Of a stretch of 64,000 bases of DNA, positions 1-10,762 are shown in pieces. The position numbers and the translations under genes are program-made. The stretch lies in NCBI GenBank assembly GCA_037178625.1, contig CM074132.1:3038001-3102000 (forward strand), read 5' to 3'. Below the pieces are notes generated by a model. The model was given only the letters and a program-made list of their open reading frames with translations, did no database searches and had not been told where the DNA came from. This DNA comes from Skeletonema tropicum. Lineage: Eukaryota; Bacillariophyta; Thalassiosirophyceae; Thalassiosirales; Thalassiosiraceae. Numbering within the stretch: position 1 is the stretch's first letter; every line of letters starts with the position of its first letter.

Positions 1-377
1 TACTTCATCTGCACTCTCCTCCAAACACAATGATTGTTGTCCCTCGATCAGATCGGGCATTTTTGATGTCACTATCCGGGAGCATTTTGCAAACATATGT
101 CAGAGATGATGTGCAGGGTACTGAACTCATCGCTGCGACCGTTAGTCCAAGTAACCAATGGCTGTATGTTTCGGCAAATGATGGCAAGTGTATCGTGTTT
201 GATTTGAACTCAGGCAAGGTGGAGAAGATCCTGACAACTTTTACTCAAGAGTGTGTTGGGAAGAGTAACACAAATTGTGAGATCAGCGGAATACTGCATC
301 ATCCTCACTGCAGCTTGATTGGTGGATATAGCAATGATAAATCCCAGAAGCGTGGTACGTTAAGCATCTGGAAGTAA
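1..377 (+). CDS. SMU1: SMU1-like WD40 splicing factor, 3' end (partial)
   Basis: The reading frame is already open at the left edge and ends with TAA at 375-377, so only the last ~125 residues are present; the ATG at 30 is internal. The visible part covers the last WD40 blades. It has a blade with ATVSPSNQWLYVSANDGKC, a KVEKILTTF strand, and the ending ISGILHHPHCSLIGGYSNDK then GTLSIWK. This closely follows the end of human SMU1, where an LSPRGEWIY blade is followed by an IGIAHHPHQNLIATYS blade and a terminal KLWK. SMU1 is a spliceosomal B-complex protein that works with RED/IK in 5' splice-site activation. The family match is from memory of the C terminus only; another WD40 protein is possible but less likely. 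Confidence 0.75.
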   Translation, partial: LHLHSPPNTMIVVPRSDRAFLMSLSGSILQTYVRDDVQGTELIAATVSPSNQWLYVSANDGKCIVFDLNSGKVEKILTTFTQECVGKSNTNCEISGILHHPHCSLIGGYSNDKSQKRGTLSIWK

Positions 378-855
378 AAGTAACTCTAGGCAATGAAGCA
401 AGTAAGATTAATCATGTATGTAACTACAAGTACTTATATCTTCTGTCGAAAGATCGGTGCGATCTGGAAAATAAAGTAGCTACCGTAGCACATGTTCGTT
501 TCAATAGCATAGATAATGTCGCCTCTTGAGGGCCCTGCACGCAGACGTACTTCAAAATTTCTGTTACATACAGAAGTATGTACATAAGTACTTACACATG
601 CATCTTCTGTCGAAAGATCTCAGTCCCGGGCGGTTCTCGGGTCCCAGAAAATTTCCACAATGACACGTAGATACGTACGTAGGAATTCAGTGTTGTGTCA
701 AACCAAAATTTGACGCCAAGCATGTGAGTGAGAGTAGTGTTGAGTCGCTCAATACATACTGGTTACTGGTGTTTGTGAGGTGCACTGTGGTGGTCTCAAG
801 AGCCAAATAATTATATAATAATATTATCCATAGAGAACAGCGATACAATAGCACC
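378..855. other. Intergenic, 478 bp, with a short direct repeat
   Basis: No convincing coding sequence. An 18-bp stretch containing TCTTCTGTCGAAAGATC occurs twice (about 439-455 and 603-620), each time shortly after an AGTACTTA sequence. A segment at 486-525 (GCACATGTTCGT then TAGATAATGTCGCC) resembles one at 37158-37205. This stretch must hold the SMU1 3' end and the promoter of the gene at 856. Confidence 0.5.
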
Positions 856-2523
856 ATGATGAACTCATCAACAGTAATCACTGGAATAATAGCGCTTACA
901 GCTTCCTTGGTTTCCGCTCAGTACTATGATCAAGGTTACTATGGCGGAGGCGCCTATGGAGGAGGTAATCCTTATCAAGGGAATCCCTACAACAGCAATG
1001 GGGGATACTACGGACCATACCAGGAAAATTACTACCAGCAACCCTACGGTGGAGGCAATTCCTATGGCGGAGGAAATAGCTACGGCAGCGCAGGAGGGTA
1101 TCCTGACAAGAACTACCAAAATTCCAACTCAGCGTACAATGTAAAGCCCTACGGTGGAGGAAACAGCTACGGACAAGGGTACTCTGACAAGACCTACCAG
1201 TATTCCAACTCAGGGTATAAAAATGATAACTATAGTGGAGGCAATTACGGTGGATACGGTGGAGGCAACTACGGCAATGGAGGACAAGGATATTCAGTCA
1301 AGAGCTTCCAAGACTCTAGCTCCAAACACGATGACTACGCTGGAGGAAGCAGCTACGAACAGGATTACTCCGACAAGAGCAACCAAAAAGATTCTAACTT
1401 GGAGTACAAAAGAGATGATTATGGTGGACAGAACACCAAGATTTGTGCAAGTCCATGGAAATGCTGTAAGGCACGTCGAACGAGACATCCGAATGCAAAA
1501 CAAATTTGTGATGGCTGTGGCAATAACGTGTGTAACACCAACGATCCTAATCATTGGAGCAGAATAAAAACTCCCAAACCGACTCAAAATCCAACCAATA
1601 AGCCAACCAATAGACGATGGAGCAACTCTGCGTGGGGTAACGACGGATGGAATGGTGGCAACACTTGGGGCGGTGGTCAGAAGAGCAGCAGCAAGTGGGG
1701 AAGTGATGGTTCATGCTGCCAGACACTTGACGCATGCCCATTTAGTTTTCCCGTTAGGACAGACACGTTAGTACTGAGTGAGACAATGAATCAAAGGCTC
1801 AGACTCAAGGTTTGCTGCAAACAGTCGCGAGACAGCTGGGGAGGTGACAAGTGGGGTGGTGGCGGTGACAAGTACGAACCTACAATGTCTCCAACAATGT
1901 CTCCAACAGATGAAACCAGGCGAACACGCAGGCTAACATCTGAACCCAGAGGGAGGGAGTTGAATTATGGCAACTCATATCAGGGACATTCCTACGGCAA
2001 CGGGGGATACTACGGACCATACCAAGAAAATTACTACCAGCAACCCTACGGTGGAGGAAATACCTACGGTGGTGGAAATACCTACGGTGGACGAAGCAGC
2101 TACGGACAAGGGTATTCTGACAAGAGCTACCAAAATTCCAACTCAGCGAACAATGCAAAGGCACATGGCGGTGGTTACTACGGAGGAAGCGACTACAGTG
2201 CAGGCGACTACGGTGCAGGCGACTACGGAGGAGGCGACTACGGTGCAGGCGACTACGGTGCAGGCGACTACGGTGCAGGCGACTATGGTGCAGATGACTA
2301 TGGAGCAGACGAGCATTACAGCGGTGGGGACCATTCGGGCAAGAGTTCGATCACTTTTCTAGAAAATTGCCCCAACCGGTACGATCCAACTTTTGCACCA
2401 ACCCTGTCACCCACTGGGGACCGAGTGAACCTACGTACAGATGGTCCTACAGTATCTCCAACCCTCTCTCCAACCCTCTCTCCAACTCTCTCTCCAACAA
2501 CTAGTCCTACAGAAGATAGATAA
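856..2523 (+). CDS. Secreted Gly/Tyr/Trp-rich, Cys-containing repeat protein (cell-wall or silica-matrix type)
   Basis: 555 residues. The N terminus is a clear signal peptide: a hydrophobic stretch at residues 7-20, with cleavage likely after VSA at 21. The mature protein is built of YGGGNSYGGG-like repeats with GYSDKxYQxSNS units. A Cys-rich segment at about 195-227 contains KCCKARRTRHPNAKQICDGC. A Trp/Gly/Lys stretch follows at about 250-285 (GNDGWNGGNTWGGGQKSSSK), then a second Cys patch (SCC ... VCCK) and PTMSPTMSPT repeats. A near-copy of the first GYYGPYQENYYQQPYGGG block lies at 1998-2080, followed by about nine GDYGAG-type hexapeptides and a PTLSPT tail. Tyr- and Trp-rich domains with lysines recall cingulins of the Thalassiosira biosilica matrix, and the PTxSPT tail is common in diatom extracellular proteins. 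That role is inference; a mucilage or adhesive protein is an alternative. The in-frame ATG at 859 is an alternative start. Confidence 0.85.
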   Translation: MMNSSTVITGIIALTASLVSAQYYDQGYYGGGAYGGGNPYQGNPYNSNGGYYGPYQENYYQQPYGGGNSYGGGNSYGSAGGYPDKNYQNSNSAYNVKPYGGGNSYGQGYSDKTYQYSNSGYKNDNYSGGNYGGYGGGNYGNGGQGYSVKSFQDSSSKHDDYAGGSSYEQDYSDKSNQKDSNLEYKRDDYGGQNTKICASPWKCCKARRTRHPNAKQICDGCGNNVCNTNDPNHWSRIKTPKPTQNPTNKPTNRRWSNSAWGNDGWNGGNTWGGGQKSSSKWGSDGSCCQTLDACPFSFPVRTDTLVLSETMNQRLRLKVCCKQSRDSWGGDKWGGGGDKYEPTMSPTMSPTDETRRTRRLTSEPRGRELNYGNSYQGHSYGNGGYYGPYQENYYQQPYGGGNTYGGGNTYGGRSSYGQGYSDKSYQNSNSANNAKAHGGGYYGGSDYSAGDYGAGDYGGGDYGAGDYGAGDYGAGDYGADDYGADEHYSGGDHSGKSSITFLENCPNRYDPTFAPTLSPTGDRVNLRTDGPTVSPTLSPTLSPTLSPTTSPTEDR

Positions 2524-2587
2524 AAAAGGGTGGCTGGAGCTGTGGTGTAACTTTCATGTTGAATATATTTTAAGAAAAGTTTATTGA

Positions 2588-4164
2588 TTAGCACCTTTTG
2601 AATTCGTACAAAACATAGACAGAGCTGGATAGCTCATGAAAATGCAGGAAACAATCCTCTTCGTCTCCGCTGTTCAATGGGTTTCCTCTGTATTCATCCG
2701 GCGCCACCTCCTCTTTCACACACTCAAACCCTTCTGATTTCATTGCGGCAATGAACTCTGGAAGGCCATCCCGCCCTCCATCTGGAGCGACGTATAGAAA
2801 TGATCCTCCACCATCAGAATCATTACCTTTGAGTAATCCAGTAACCACTTTCTTCAACAAAGGCACGATGTCTTTTTGATAAATGCAGTCTGAGCAAATC
2901 ACATAATCTAATTTTTCAGATGGCCACGTAGAAATGTCCCCCCAATCAATTGAGCTACCGGTAGCAACATCATTGCACTGATTCAATTCAATATTGTGGT
3001 GTATGTTGTCAATTGTCTGTGGATTCAAATCGGTAATTGCAACTGACTTCGGCTTGCCATGCACTGCTGCAGCCAATGCTGGAATACCACATCCCGCACC
3101 CAACTCAAGTATCGTCTTGCTTTTCATTCGTTCCACCATAGAGGGAGATGCCATCCAACGGGCCATTACGAGGGAAGCACACCATATTCCTAATCCAGTC
3201 GTATCTTCGATTGCTTCGGCACCGAAGGGATTATCAGCGTGTGCAATTGGCTGATGTTACGTAATGATAGAGCAGTGAATAAATAAGTTTGGGGGTAATC
3301 AAATGGACACAATTTTGCTCTATACAATTGAGCACTCACCAGTTCTCGAATCGACACACAAGGGCCATCCTCAACTCCACAATCTCTTAAGAAGTCAAAT
3401 TCATGCACAATACTCTTCTTCCCACCATCGCCACTAGTCTTCTTCTTTACATCGCCACATTCACTACCATTGACGCCCATCTCATCATCATCCACAGCTT
3501 TCCCATCCAATCCGCCAATCAACCGCTCTTCCTCTGCCGAATCATGATTTAGCAAATGTTCCACAGTCTTCGTGTCTCCCGATTGGAATCCCTCAGTAAG
3601 AGCCGATCTACCAAAATTATTTTTCAATAGCACATCTAATTGTTGTTGCGACTTGTTCTTCTTATTGGTTTTTGCCGTGGCGTCATAATGATTTAAGAGC
3701 ATATTAACTACCTCTGCATGACCGGACGCTGCTGCCCAATGTAACGGAGTATTCCCATTGTCATTCTGAAGATGATCAGCTCCTCTACTGAGCAATAGCT
3801 GAACTGTGGACAAGTGTCCGTTGGCAGCCGCTTTGTGCATTGATGTGGATTGAGAGGTGTCAATGGCATTCACTATGGTTGGTTGTTTCACTGACCACAC
3901 ATCCAAAATGGCACGGCAGGCATCGACTTCGCCATATCTAGCACAATCGATAAGTTCGGATGATGCTTCTTCAAAATCGGCTAGTTCCGATGCATCTTGG
4001 AGTAATGCATCAAAGTCCTCTTGTGGGCATTCGAGTGGTGGATCGGGAGTGATTTCCTTCGCTTTTGCTGACTTTTTATTGTTATTGCTCTTCTTTCGTT
4101 TGGGGTTGTTGTTTCCACCTCCTCCTTTTTTGTTGGGGGCTTTTGCCGATGAAGTGCTCGACAT
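2588..4164 (-). CDS. Ankyrin-repeat protein fused to a METTL21/FAM86-type methyltransferase
   Basis: Two exons: 4164-3340 (275 codons) and 3250-2588, with an 89-bp intron (donor GTGAGT at 3339, acceptor AG ending at 3251, phase 0). The product is 495 residues. The N terminus is Lys/Asn/Ser-rich. Three or four ankyrin units follow at roughly 75-190, with clear TPLHWAAASGHAEVV and SMHKAAANGHLSTVQLLL cores. After the splice come GLGIWCASLVMARWM, motif I LELGAGCGIPALAAA, an acidic AITDLNPQ loop and YVICSDCIYQ, the signature of seven-beta-strand lysine/protein methyltransferases (Methyltransf_16). It probably methylates a lysine in a specific protein partner recruited by the ankyrin part; the substrate cannot be read from sequence. 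Without the splice the two parts lie in separate reading frames. Stop at 2588-2590. Confidence 0.85.
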
Positions 4165-4618
4165 GGTTTGGTTGTGCTTTATCTGGGTACGATGTGCCTA
4201 CACCGACGCTGTTTTTTGTGCCCTCCTCAATTGATGATCAAATGATTTCTAGAGGCAGCGATAATACTCTATTGTGATCAATAATGCAACACTTCTCTAC
4301 CTCCTCCTTGCTGCAAGCTTCTTGTTGGCTTCGCTCGGCTTGCACAAGCTGTGGCTTGGTCGGTGCTTTTGCTTTTGTCTTCTTGGTGGCTGGGTTCGCT
4401 GAGGTTGCTTGGTGTTAGTTGGTTGTTGGCATTTTGAACGAGTACAGACGGGATAAAAGGGCGTGCGGCGGGCCTATTTAACTTCAGCGGAGGGAACCGC
4501 GTGCGTAGCAAATAAATAAACCAAACCCTACAACAACTTCTGTTCATTCTTTGAAGACATCTTTGGTGTACTATTGCTGTTATTGAATACAAATTCAATA
4601 GACATGAAGAGTATTTAA
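4165..4618. other. Intergenic, 454 bp, no gene seen
   Basis: It lies upstream of the ankyrin-methyltransferase gene and downstream of the esterase gene, both on the minus strand. A 106-codon minus-strand frame here (4278-4598) has no recognisable domain and biased composition and is not called. The 17-bp string CCGCGTGCGTAGCAAAT at 4497-4513 recurs exactly at 37433-37449, beside a MITE-like element. Confidence 0.45.
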
Positions 4619-6010
4619 TTACAAGTCAATGTTAACTCGGCGGCTGTGTGCTTTCTTCATCTCAGTATACCACTCTTTCATGGTATCCTTAAAAACAGTT
4701 GGTTCGAAGATGTAATGCCCAGTATGGCCAGAAGAAGTTTCAACGTAACTGATCTGAGGTTGCCTTTCAGTATTGTTTGAGGACGTTGGTTCCACTTGTT
4801 CAATCACCTCTTCATAAATATGCTTGAAATAAACGCCGCCACTCTTTAAAGGGTCCCCATTTGCAGTAATTAGAATGAGACTTGGAAGTTGCATTGTATT
4901 ACTTTCGTCAAAGGAACGCTTCCAATTTGCAGCATCGATGGCACCTCCCGTGATATCCACGTCGGTTGTAAGCTTTCCATATGGAATGCTACTTTCAACA
5001 TCATGATTTGTTTGCATTCCAGTCATTGCCTTGAGTGACCATTCTAGCCAGTCAACCGGGGGCATTCTCGTATAGCTATATCTACGGAAGGAATCAGAAT
5101 CCAACGACCAAGTCTTTGGATTACCATCCTTTGTTGGAATAGGTACCTTCGGCTCGTCCACATAAAATGAGTCAATGTTCATATCCAATGATTTGAGTGT
5201 GACCTCCATCGCAATGGTTCCCCCTGCTGAGACACCACTGATGTGAATTCCACCTTGACCAAGATTCATATTGTTGACGAGATGGTTCAATGCCAACAAA
5301 GAATCTTCCGTCGCCGCGGGATATTGATGTTCAGGAGCAAGGCGGTATTCAACAATCGCCCATACCGCATCATCCATGAATGAATTTGCTGACTCGTTAG
5401 TATTATCGTCATCCTCTTCGCCTAATTGGTGTAGATATTCAAACATTTGAGCTGCCAACGTATCCTTTCCACCCCTCACAGTGAATCCTCCACCATGCAT
5501 ATAAAGAATGAGAGGAGCCTTGCTATCATTATCTTTTGCGGCAGTAGCTTCAGCGCTCACGTTCTTCTTCTTGAGCAACGTCACATGCATAGGGCTGCTG
5601 TCACTTCGTTCAATATCTATGACTTGCACATCAAACAGTGCATTTAAATCAACGGAATCAACCGTCTTCTCCAGAAATGCTCGTACTGGAGTCATACACG
5701 AAGTCGCCTCATCTGCCTCTTGTGCATTTGCCCAATCAACTGTGGTTGGACATTTCACCATTTGGCTAACAGGGACCAGCTTTCCAAGCAAATACCCCAC
5801 AAAGTATCTGACAGCCCAATGCAATTCTGTTGTTTGCCAAATTGGAACGGCCTCATGAGAAATTGGTCGGTCTAACGTATGTGTTGAGAGTGATTTGCAA
5901 AGGAGTCCAATGAGTATTGCAAAGAGAAGTGCAGCGATGGAGAAACAGTTGCGGCGAAAGAAAGAGGGACTGCTGGAGCCGCCGCGGCGTGCTCCTTTCT
6001 TTTGACACAT
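4619..6010 (-). CDS. Membrane-anchored alpha/beta hydrolase (hormone-sensitive-lipase family esterase)
   Basis: 463 residues, single exon. A basic N terminus precedes one hydrophobic segment (about 21-39), suggesting a signal anchor. The HSL-family signatures are complete: the oxyanion-hole HGGG at 172-175, YRLAPEHQYPAA at about 222, and the nucleophile elbow GVSAGG with Ser261. Candidate triad partners are Asp386 in TANGDPLKSGG and His429 in SSGHTGH. HSL-type enzymes hydrolyse small acyl esters or xenobiotic and lipid esters; the substrate here is unknown. The gene diverges from BOP1, with 415 bp between the two start codons. The insert between the Ser and Asp regions is long but typical for the family. 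Confidence 0.85.
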   Translation of the reverse strand: MCQKKGARRGGSSSPSFFRRNCFSIAALLFAILIGLLCKSLSTHTLDRPISHEAVPIWQTTELHWAVRYFVGYLLGKLVPVSQMVKCPTTVDWANAQEADEATSCMTPVRAFLEKTVDSVDLNALFDVQVIDIERSDSSPMHVTLLKKKNVSAEATAAKDNDSKAPLILYMHGGGFTVRGGKDTLAAQMFEYLHQLGEEDDDNTNESANSFMDDAVWAIVEYRLAPEHQYPAATEDSLLALNHLVNNMNLGQGGIHISGVSAGGTIAMEVTLKSLDMNIDSFYVDEPKVPIPTKDGNPKTWSLDSDSFRRYSYTRMPPVDWLEWSLKAMTGMQTNHDVESSIPYGKLTTDVDITGGAIDAANWKRSFDESNTMQLPSLILITANGDPLKSGGVYFKHIYEEVIEQVEPTSSNNTERQPQISYVETSSGHTGHYIFEPTVFKDTMKEWYTEMKKAHSRRVNIDL

Positions 6011-6425
6011 TGTTGTTGACTAATTACAATAAATGCTCTTCTTATCAATGTTTATTTGAAGCTTCTCCCTGCTTATGTACTTACATTGTCTGCACGACAA
6101 CTAACGATGTCATCATTGCGATGATGTGGTGAACAAAAACGAACAGAGAGGGACAGAGATCACAAACTTCCCACCGAGTTGTTGCGTTTTTTGCACATCA
6201 GAACACCTTTGTGTGCATCATTTTCTAGCTTTCTTTCGTTATTTCATCACAAATTCATAGAAGTTTGACAGACCGTTTCTGCACAATGTTTCGAGCCATC
6301 ACCACAGCCAACCAAAACACACATCTCATCTGCTCATGATTGTTCCGACAAATTGCAACCTAACTATTGTACAACTCGCACTCAGCATCTCTTACAACAT
6401 CACACACCAACGTCTTACCAACACG
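6011..6425. promoter_or_regulatory. Divergent promoter region between the esterase and BOP1 genes
   Basis: 415 bp separate two oppositely oriented start codons. No open frame of note and no clear TATA box. The frame of BOP1 stays open back to an ATG at 6336, but the extra 30 residues are not basic or conserved-looking, so this part is treated as 5' leader. Confidence 0.5.
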
Positions 6426-9107
6426 ATGGCAAGAAAGAAGCAAGCAGCAAAGAAGCCTGTAAAAGAGGCTTCCTCTTCCTCAGACGACGAGGAGATTGAT
6501 TCTCAAACTCCCGGAGTAGAACCCATCGACTCGGATGAAGATGCAAGCAGTAGCGACGATGGCAGCGAAGAGGATGAAGAGGAGTATGATTCAGAAGCAG
6601 TGGATGAAGACAGTGAAGGTGATGATGATGATGCATCATCCGTCGAGGTATCCGATGAATACGATGATGATTCGGATGAATTCGAAGAGCAGGGATCGTC
6701 TGATGACGAAGAGGATAGATTGCAACGTCAACATGATTTGGAGGAGAGTGATGAAGATGTAGAGATTTTGGATGATATTGATGTGGTGGATGCTCCACGT
6801 AGCTGGCCCAAGGCAGCTGCCGCGGGGAGTAAGCGTGGTGGAGATGGTAAGAAAGTTGACGCTGCTGCGTCGGCTACACCCGACCAAAACATCAATAATC
6901 CTGCTGCTGCAGCTTGGATGCATACCGACAACCTCTCCTCGGATGATGAAGATGACTCTGGTGAAATGAATCGCATAGGTCGGATCCCCCTTCACTGGTA
7001 CGACGAATATGATCATATTGGATACGATGGTCATGGGAAGAAGGTGATTAAAGACAAAAACTCGAGTGCAGGTAAAGATTTGCTAGACCAGGTCATTGAT
7101 GCCGCCGACAACAACGAAGCCGAAGGCGGTGGCAAATTCACCGTCTATGATGCACTCAATGCCAGAGATGTGACATTAACACCTCGCCAAATTGAACTCA
7201 TCCGACGTCTCCAGGGGGGAGCATTCGCCCATCCCGAACACGATGCCAATCCAGACTACATTGATTACTTCTCGGGAGTGGATCCACTCAAGAGTGGATT
7301 GAACAGTGATCGCTATGAGAAGAAATCACGATTCCAGCCCAGTAAGTGGGAAAAGTTGCAAGTGCGACGATTGTTGCATAGGCTTAAATGCGGGAGTATT
7401 AATATGGATTATTTGGAGGGGAGGGTGCGTGATATGAATGATCTTGTGAAGCGTAGTGATGGAGAGGATAGTGACAAGCCGTTCCAGTTGTGGAAGGGTG
7501 ATGAGGAGGATGAATTGGCATTGAGGAAGGGACCGCAGCACATGCCTGCACCCAAGGTTCCTCCACCAGGACATGCATTTAGTTATAACCCTCCTGGAGA
7601 ATATCTGCCCACAGAGGAAGAATTGAAGGAGTGGGAAGATATGGATCCATCCGATCGCCCTTATGGTCACTTCATCCCTAAAAAGTTTGACAATTTGAGG
7701 AGTGTAGGTGCATATGAACATTCCGTGAAGGAACGATTCGAGCGATGCCTCGATCTATATTTATGCCCACGTGCAATGAAACGACGATTGAATATTGATC
7801 CCGAAAGTTTGGTCCCCCAACTTCCCAAGGCGAGTGATTTGCGTCCCTTCCCCACAACCAAGTGTATTGAGTATTGTGTTCCAGGAAAGCAGGATGAGGC
7901 TGTTGTGGTGCGATGTTTGAGCGTGAGCCCTGATGGCCAATTCTTGGTTAGTGGAGATGAGGCTGGAGTTGTTCGACTTTGGGAGGTGCAGACATCTCGT
8001 TTGTTGAAGAGTTGGGATTTGAACAACTATATCGACAATGAAGAGGAGGTGAGTGTTGCTGCAGTGCTTGATGCGACTGTTGTGTTGAGAGGGAAATTCA
8101 GTTGACTCAATTGTATCTTCCATTTATATCGATTTTTACAGGATGCATCCGAAGACAGCAAGAAGCCGATCGCGGCCATTGAATGGAACCCAAACCGATC
8201 CCATCATTGCCTCCTCGCTGCCATCGGAAACTGTGCCGTCGTTATCTCGACTGGCACTGGACGTTTGGACGATGCTGAAGTGACAGACGCTTTGCTTTCT
8301 GCTGCGTTCTCTTGCAAGGATGGGGGTAACATTCCTGCTGACTCTCGTGCGGCCAAGGCAGTTAAATGGTCATCTCTTCGTAAGAAAAAGCAGGCGTCCG
8401 ACAAAGCTACCATTAGCGCATTCGGTAATAGATCTGGTCCGGTTGCCCTCCTACGCACTAATCGTGATGTTTCCTCGGTGCGGTGGCATCGAAAGGGTGA
8501 CTATTTTGTTACAGTGTCTCCAAAGGCTAACGCAGCCGCAGTATTGATCCATCAATTAAGCAAGGTTGCTTCCCAACAACCATTTGGAAAGATGAAGGGA
8601 GAGGCGCAGTTGGCTTGTTTTCATCCTCAGAAGCCATTCTTGTTTGTGGCGAGTAAGGAGCACGTGCGAATTTATCACTTGGTGAAACAAGTTATGGTGA
8701 AGCGCTTGCTGTCGGGATGTCGTCATATTTCTTCCTTAGATGTGCACACTTCTGGTGATCACTTGGTTGTGGGCAGCCTTGATAGGCGCCTCGTTTGGTT
8801 TGATATGGATCTGGCGAATACACCATACAAAACTCTCAAGTATCACGAACGGGCGTTGCGATCAGTTGGTTTCCATCCTCGTTATCCTCTCATGGCAAGT
8901 GCTTCTGACGATGGGTCGATCCATGTGTTCCATAGTATGGTCTACTCTGACTTGATGCGCAATCCATTGATTGTTCCGGTGAAGGTTCTCAGGGGACACT
9001 CTCCCGTGAATTCATTGGGCGCCTTGTCAATGGTGTTCCATCCTACTCAACCTTGGTTATTCTCCTGTGGGGCTGATGGTAGAATACATCTCTTCCAAGA
9101 TTTGTAG
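6426..9107 (+). CDS. BOP1: BOP1/Erb1 ribosome biogenesis WD40 protein
   Basis: Exons 6426-8048 and 8142-9107, with a 93-bp phase-0 intron (GTGAGT donor, TTTTTACAG acceptor). The product is 862 residues. A Lys start (ARKKQAAKK) is followed by about 130 residues of acidic/Ser-rich sequence. Next comes the BOP1 N-terminal domain, with GRIPLHWYDEYDHIGYDG, TPRQIELIRRLQGG and DPESLVPQLPKASDLRPFPT, all hallmarks of BOP1/Erb1. The C-terminal half is a WD40 propeller (LSVSPDGQFLVSGDEAGVVRLW through SCGADGRIHLFQDL). Erb1/BOP1 works in the PeBoW complex with Nop7/PES1 and Ytm1/WDR12 in 27S pre-rRNA processing and 60S assembly in the nucleolus. It is longer than human BOP1 (746) mainly through the acidic N terminus. 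The start at 6426 was chosen over 6336 because of the basic MARKK beginning. Confidence 0.92.
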
Positions 9108-9205
9108 GAACATCAAGATTGATAAAGATTTAATGGTTGAGCTCCCTTAGACTAACAGTAATTGACAGGTTTCGCAACAAATTTTATTTTCGACTTAGTT
9201 ATTGA

Positions 9206-10762
9206 TTATTCACTTTTGTCTGTGAAAGGCAGACAAGACGCCAGGTCCTCTCTACCGTTCTCCCTCAAACCAGCGTACCACCGCACAGCGAACTCAGGCT
9301 CTTCTTCGACCACATCTTCACACATTCGTTTGAATGGGCCGAACTCAGATGCATAGTTGTGTGTGACAGCAACCGTCAACTCTAGATTCAATACGAGATG
9401 CGGCCAGCTATGAATAAAAGTACAAGTCAGAGAGAATGATGAGTGTAGCTTCACGAGAATGCGACTATGTCAAAAAAGAAAGGAGAAACAGCTCTTCACA
9501 TACCCTGCAGGAACAAAGACAGTTTCACCATGATTTTGTAGAATCTCAACTGGCTTGTATTCAGTTGGCCACGACGTCGAAGTTACCTTTTCATAATAGT
9601 CTGCAAACCAAATTGAAGAGGGGATCTGAGGTTGGCCTTCAATCATCCCTATCAACTCATGGGGCGTTTCGGGAGGAAAGAGCAACCATCTCTTACGTCC
9701 CTGAAGAACGGTGACCCATGCGTTGGTCCATAATGGATCGACATGAAGTCCTGTTCCACTTCGCTCCGGTCCAATCAAAACCCATCTGTAGGGTGGTCGT
9801 GGGACTTCCTCTGCTGTTTCATCTTCATCACTTTCTGATCCACCTTCAAGCTCAAATAAATCTTGACTAAAGCATTTTGGAACTGTATACTCATTCAGCA
9901 ATACCTTCGTAGGATCATCGTCCCCAAATTGTGAGTCATAAATGCCCAAGGGAGAATCATCAGATTGACCTTCGGGTGATGTAATATATTTTGCATATGT
10001 ATTCAATGACATCATTTCACCGTGTTGATCAGAATAGCGCCATGAAATATTTCCAAATCGAGATACAAGATTTGCAAATGTCCAACCCCCTCGCCCTTTC
10101 GCTGTCATTAAATCTGAATTGTCGCTCATATCTGCCCAGCCTTCAGTTGTTGGTTCATTCTTTGAATAATTCGCTTCGTCGTAGTCTGGCATAGCAGGCC
10201 AATTCAAAGTTGCACCCATTATCTTGACGGGCCTATTCTTCTCTTCAAACTCTAACGAGAAATATGTCACTTTCCGACGCTCCTCATTGCAGCCATTACC
10301 ATTCACATAATCAACGAGAGTACACATGTCATCATACTCGACAACAGGCGCATCACGATCTGCTGGTGGCAGAATGCATAACTTCTCTTTTGTACAGTGC
10401 CACCAGCTGTTACCTCCGCTACTGGTAATAAATGGAAATTGTGATTCTCTACGAAACAGTGTTGCTCCGGATCCAATGTTAAGACACCCGCCCAACACCA
10501 ATTCAATACTATCTATACGCTTCTTGTCTATAGACACGCACGGAGCAAGTCGTCTCGCCCTCCAGCCTGGCAAGTCACATCCATCAGTCAGCGGTGGATG
10601 GACGGACTCGTCGGTTTTCTTTTCATCTGAAGATGACGAACCATTCTCCTCGTCCTCTTCCTCCCAAAGCAAAAGATGTGGCCTTTCTGCCGCTTTGACT
10701 ACTCTAACTTCATAACGCTCTTCGGCATCAAGATAGCGGTCGTTGATATAATTTGTTGGCAT
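9206..10762 (-). CDS. JMJD6-like JmjC-domain Fe(II)/2-oxoglutarate oxygenase
   Basis: Exons 10762-9504 and 9407-9206, with a 96-bp phase-2 intron (donor GTATGT, acceptor TTCATAG). The product is 486 residues. The splice joins FVPAG to WPHLVLNLELTVAVTHNY and so restores the JmjC core. Iron ligands are visible as His340 and Asp342 in GTGLHVDPLWTNAWVTVLQG and His423 in GWPHLVLN, with KRWLLFPP between them. This is the pattern of JMJD6-type lysyl hydroxylases/demethylases (GTGIHIDPLGTSAW, GWWHVVLN). The first ~230 residues are Glu/Ser-rich and carry no known domain. It likely hydroxylates nuclear proteins; the substrate is not inferable. The gene is convergent with BOP1 (98 bp apart). Confidence 0.85.

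Noticed and set aside
4278..4598. 106-codon minus-strand frame between two genes
   Set aside because: No domain, biased Arg/Ser/Pro composition, and it lies in an expected promoter/3' region.
6336..6425. Upstream ATG extending BOP1 by 30 residues
   Set aside because: The extra residues lack conservation-like features; MARKKQAAKK at 6426 is the typical basic start.
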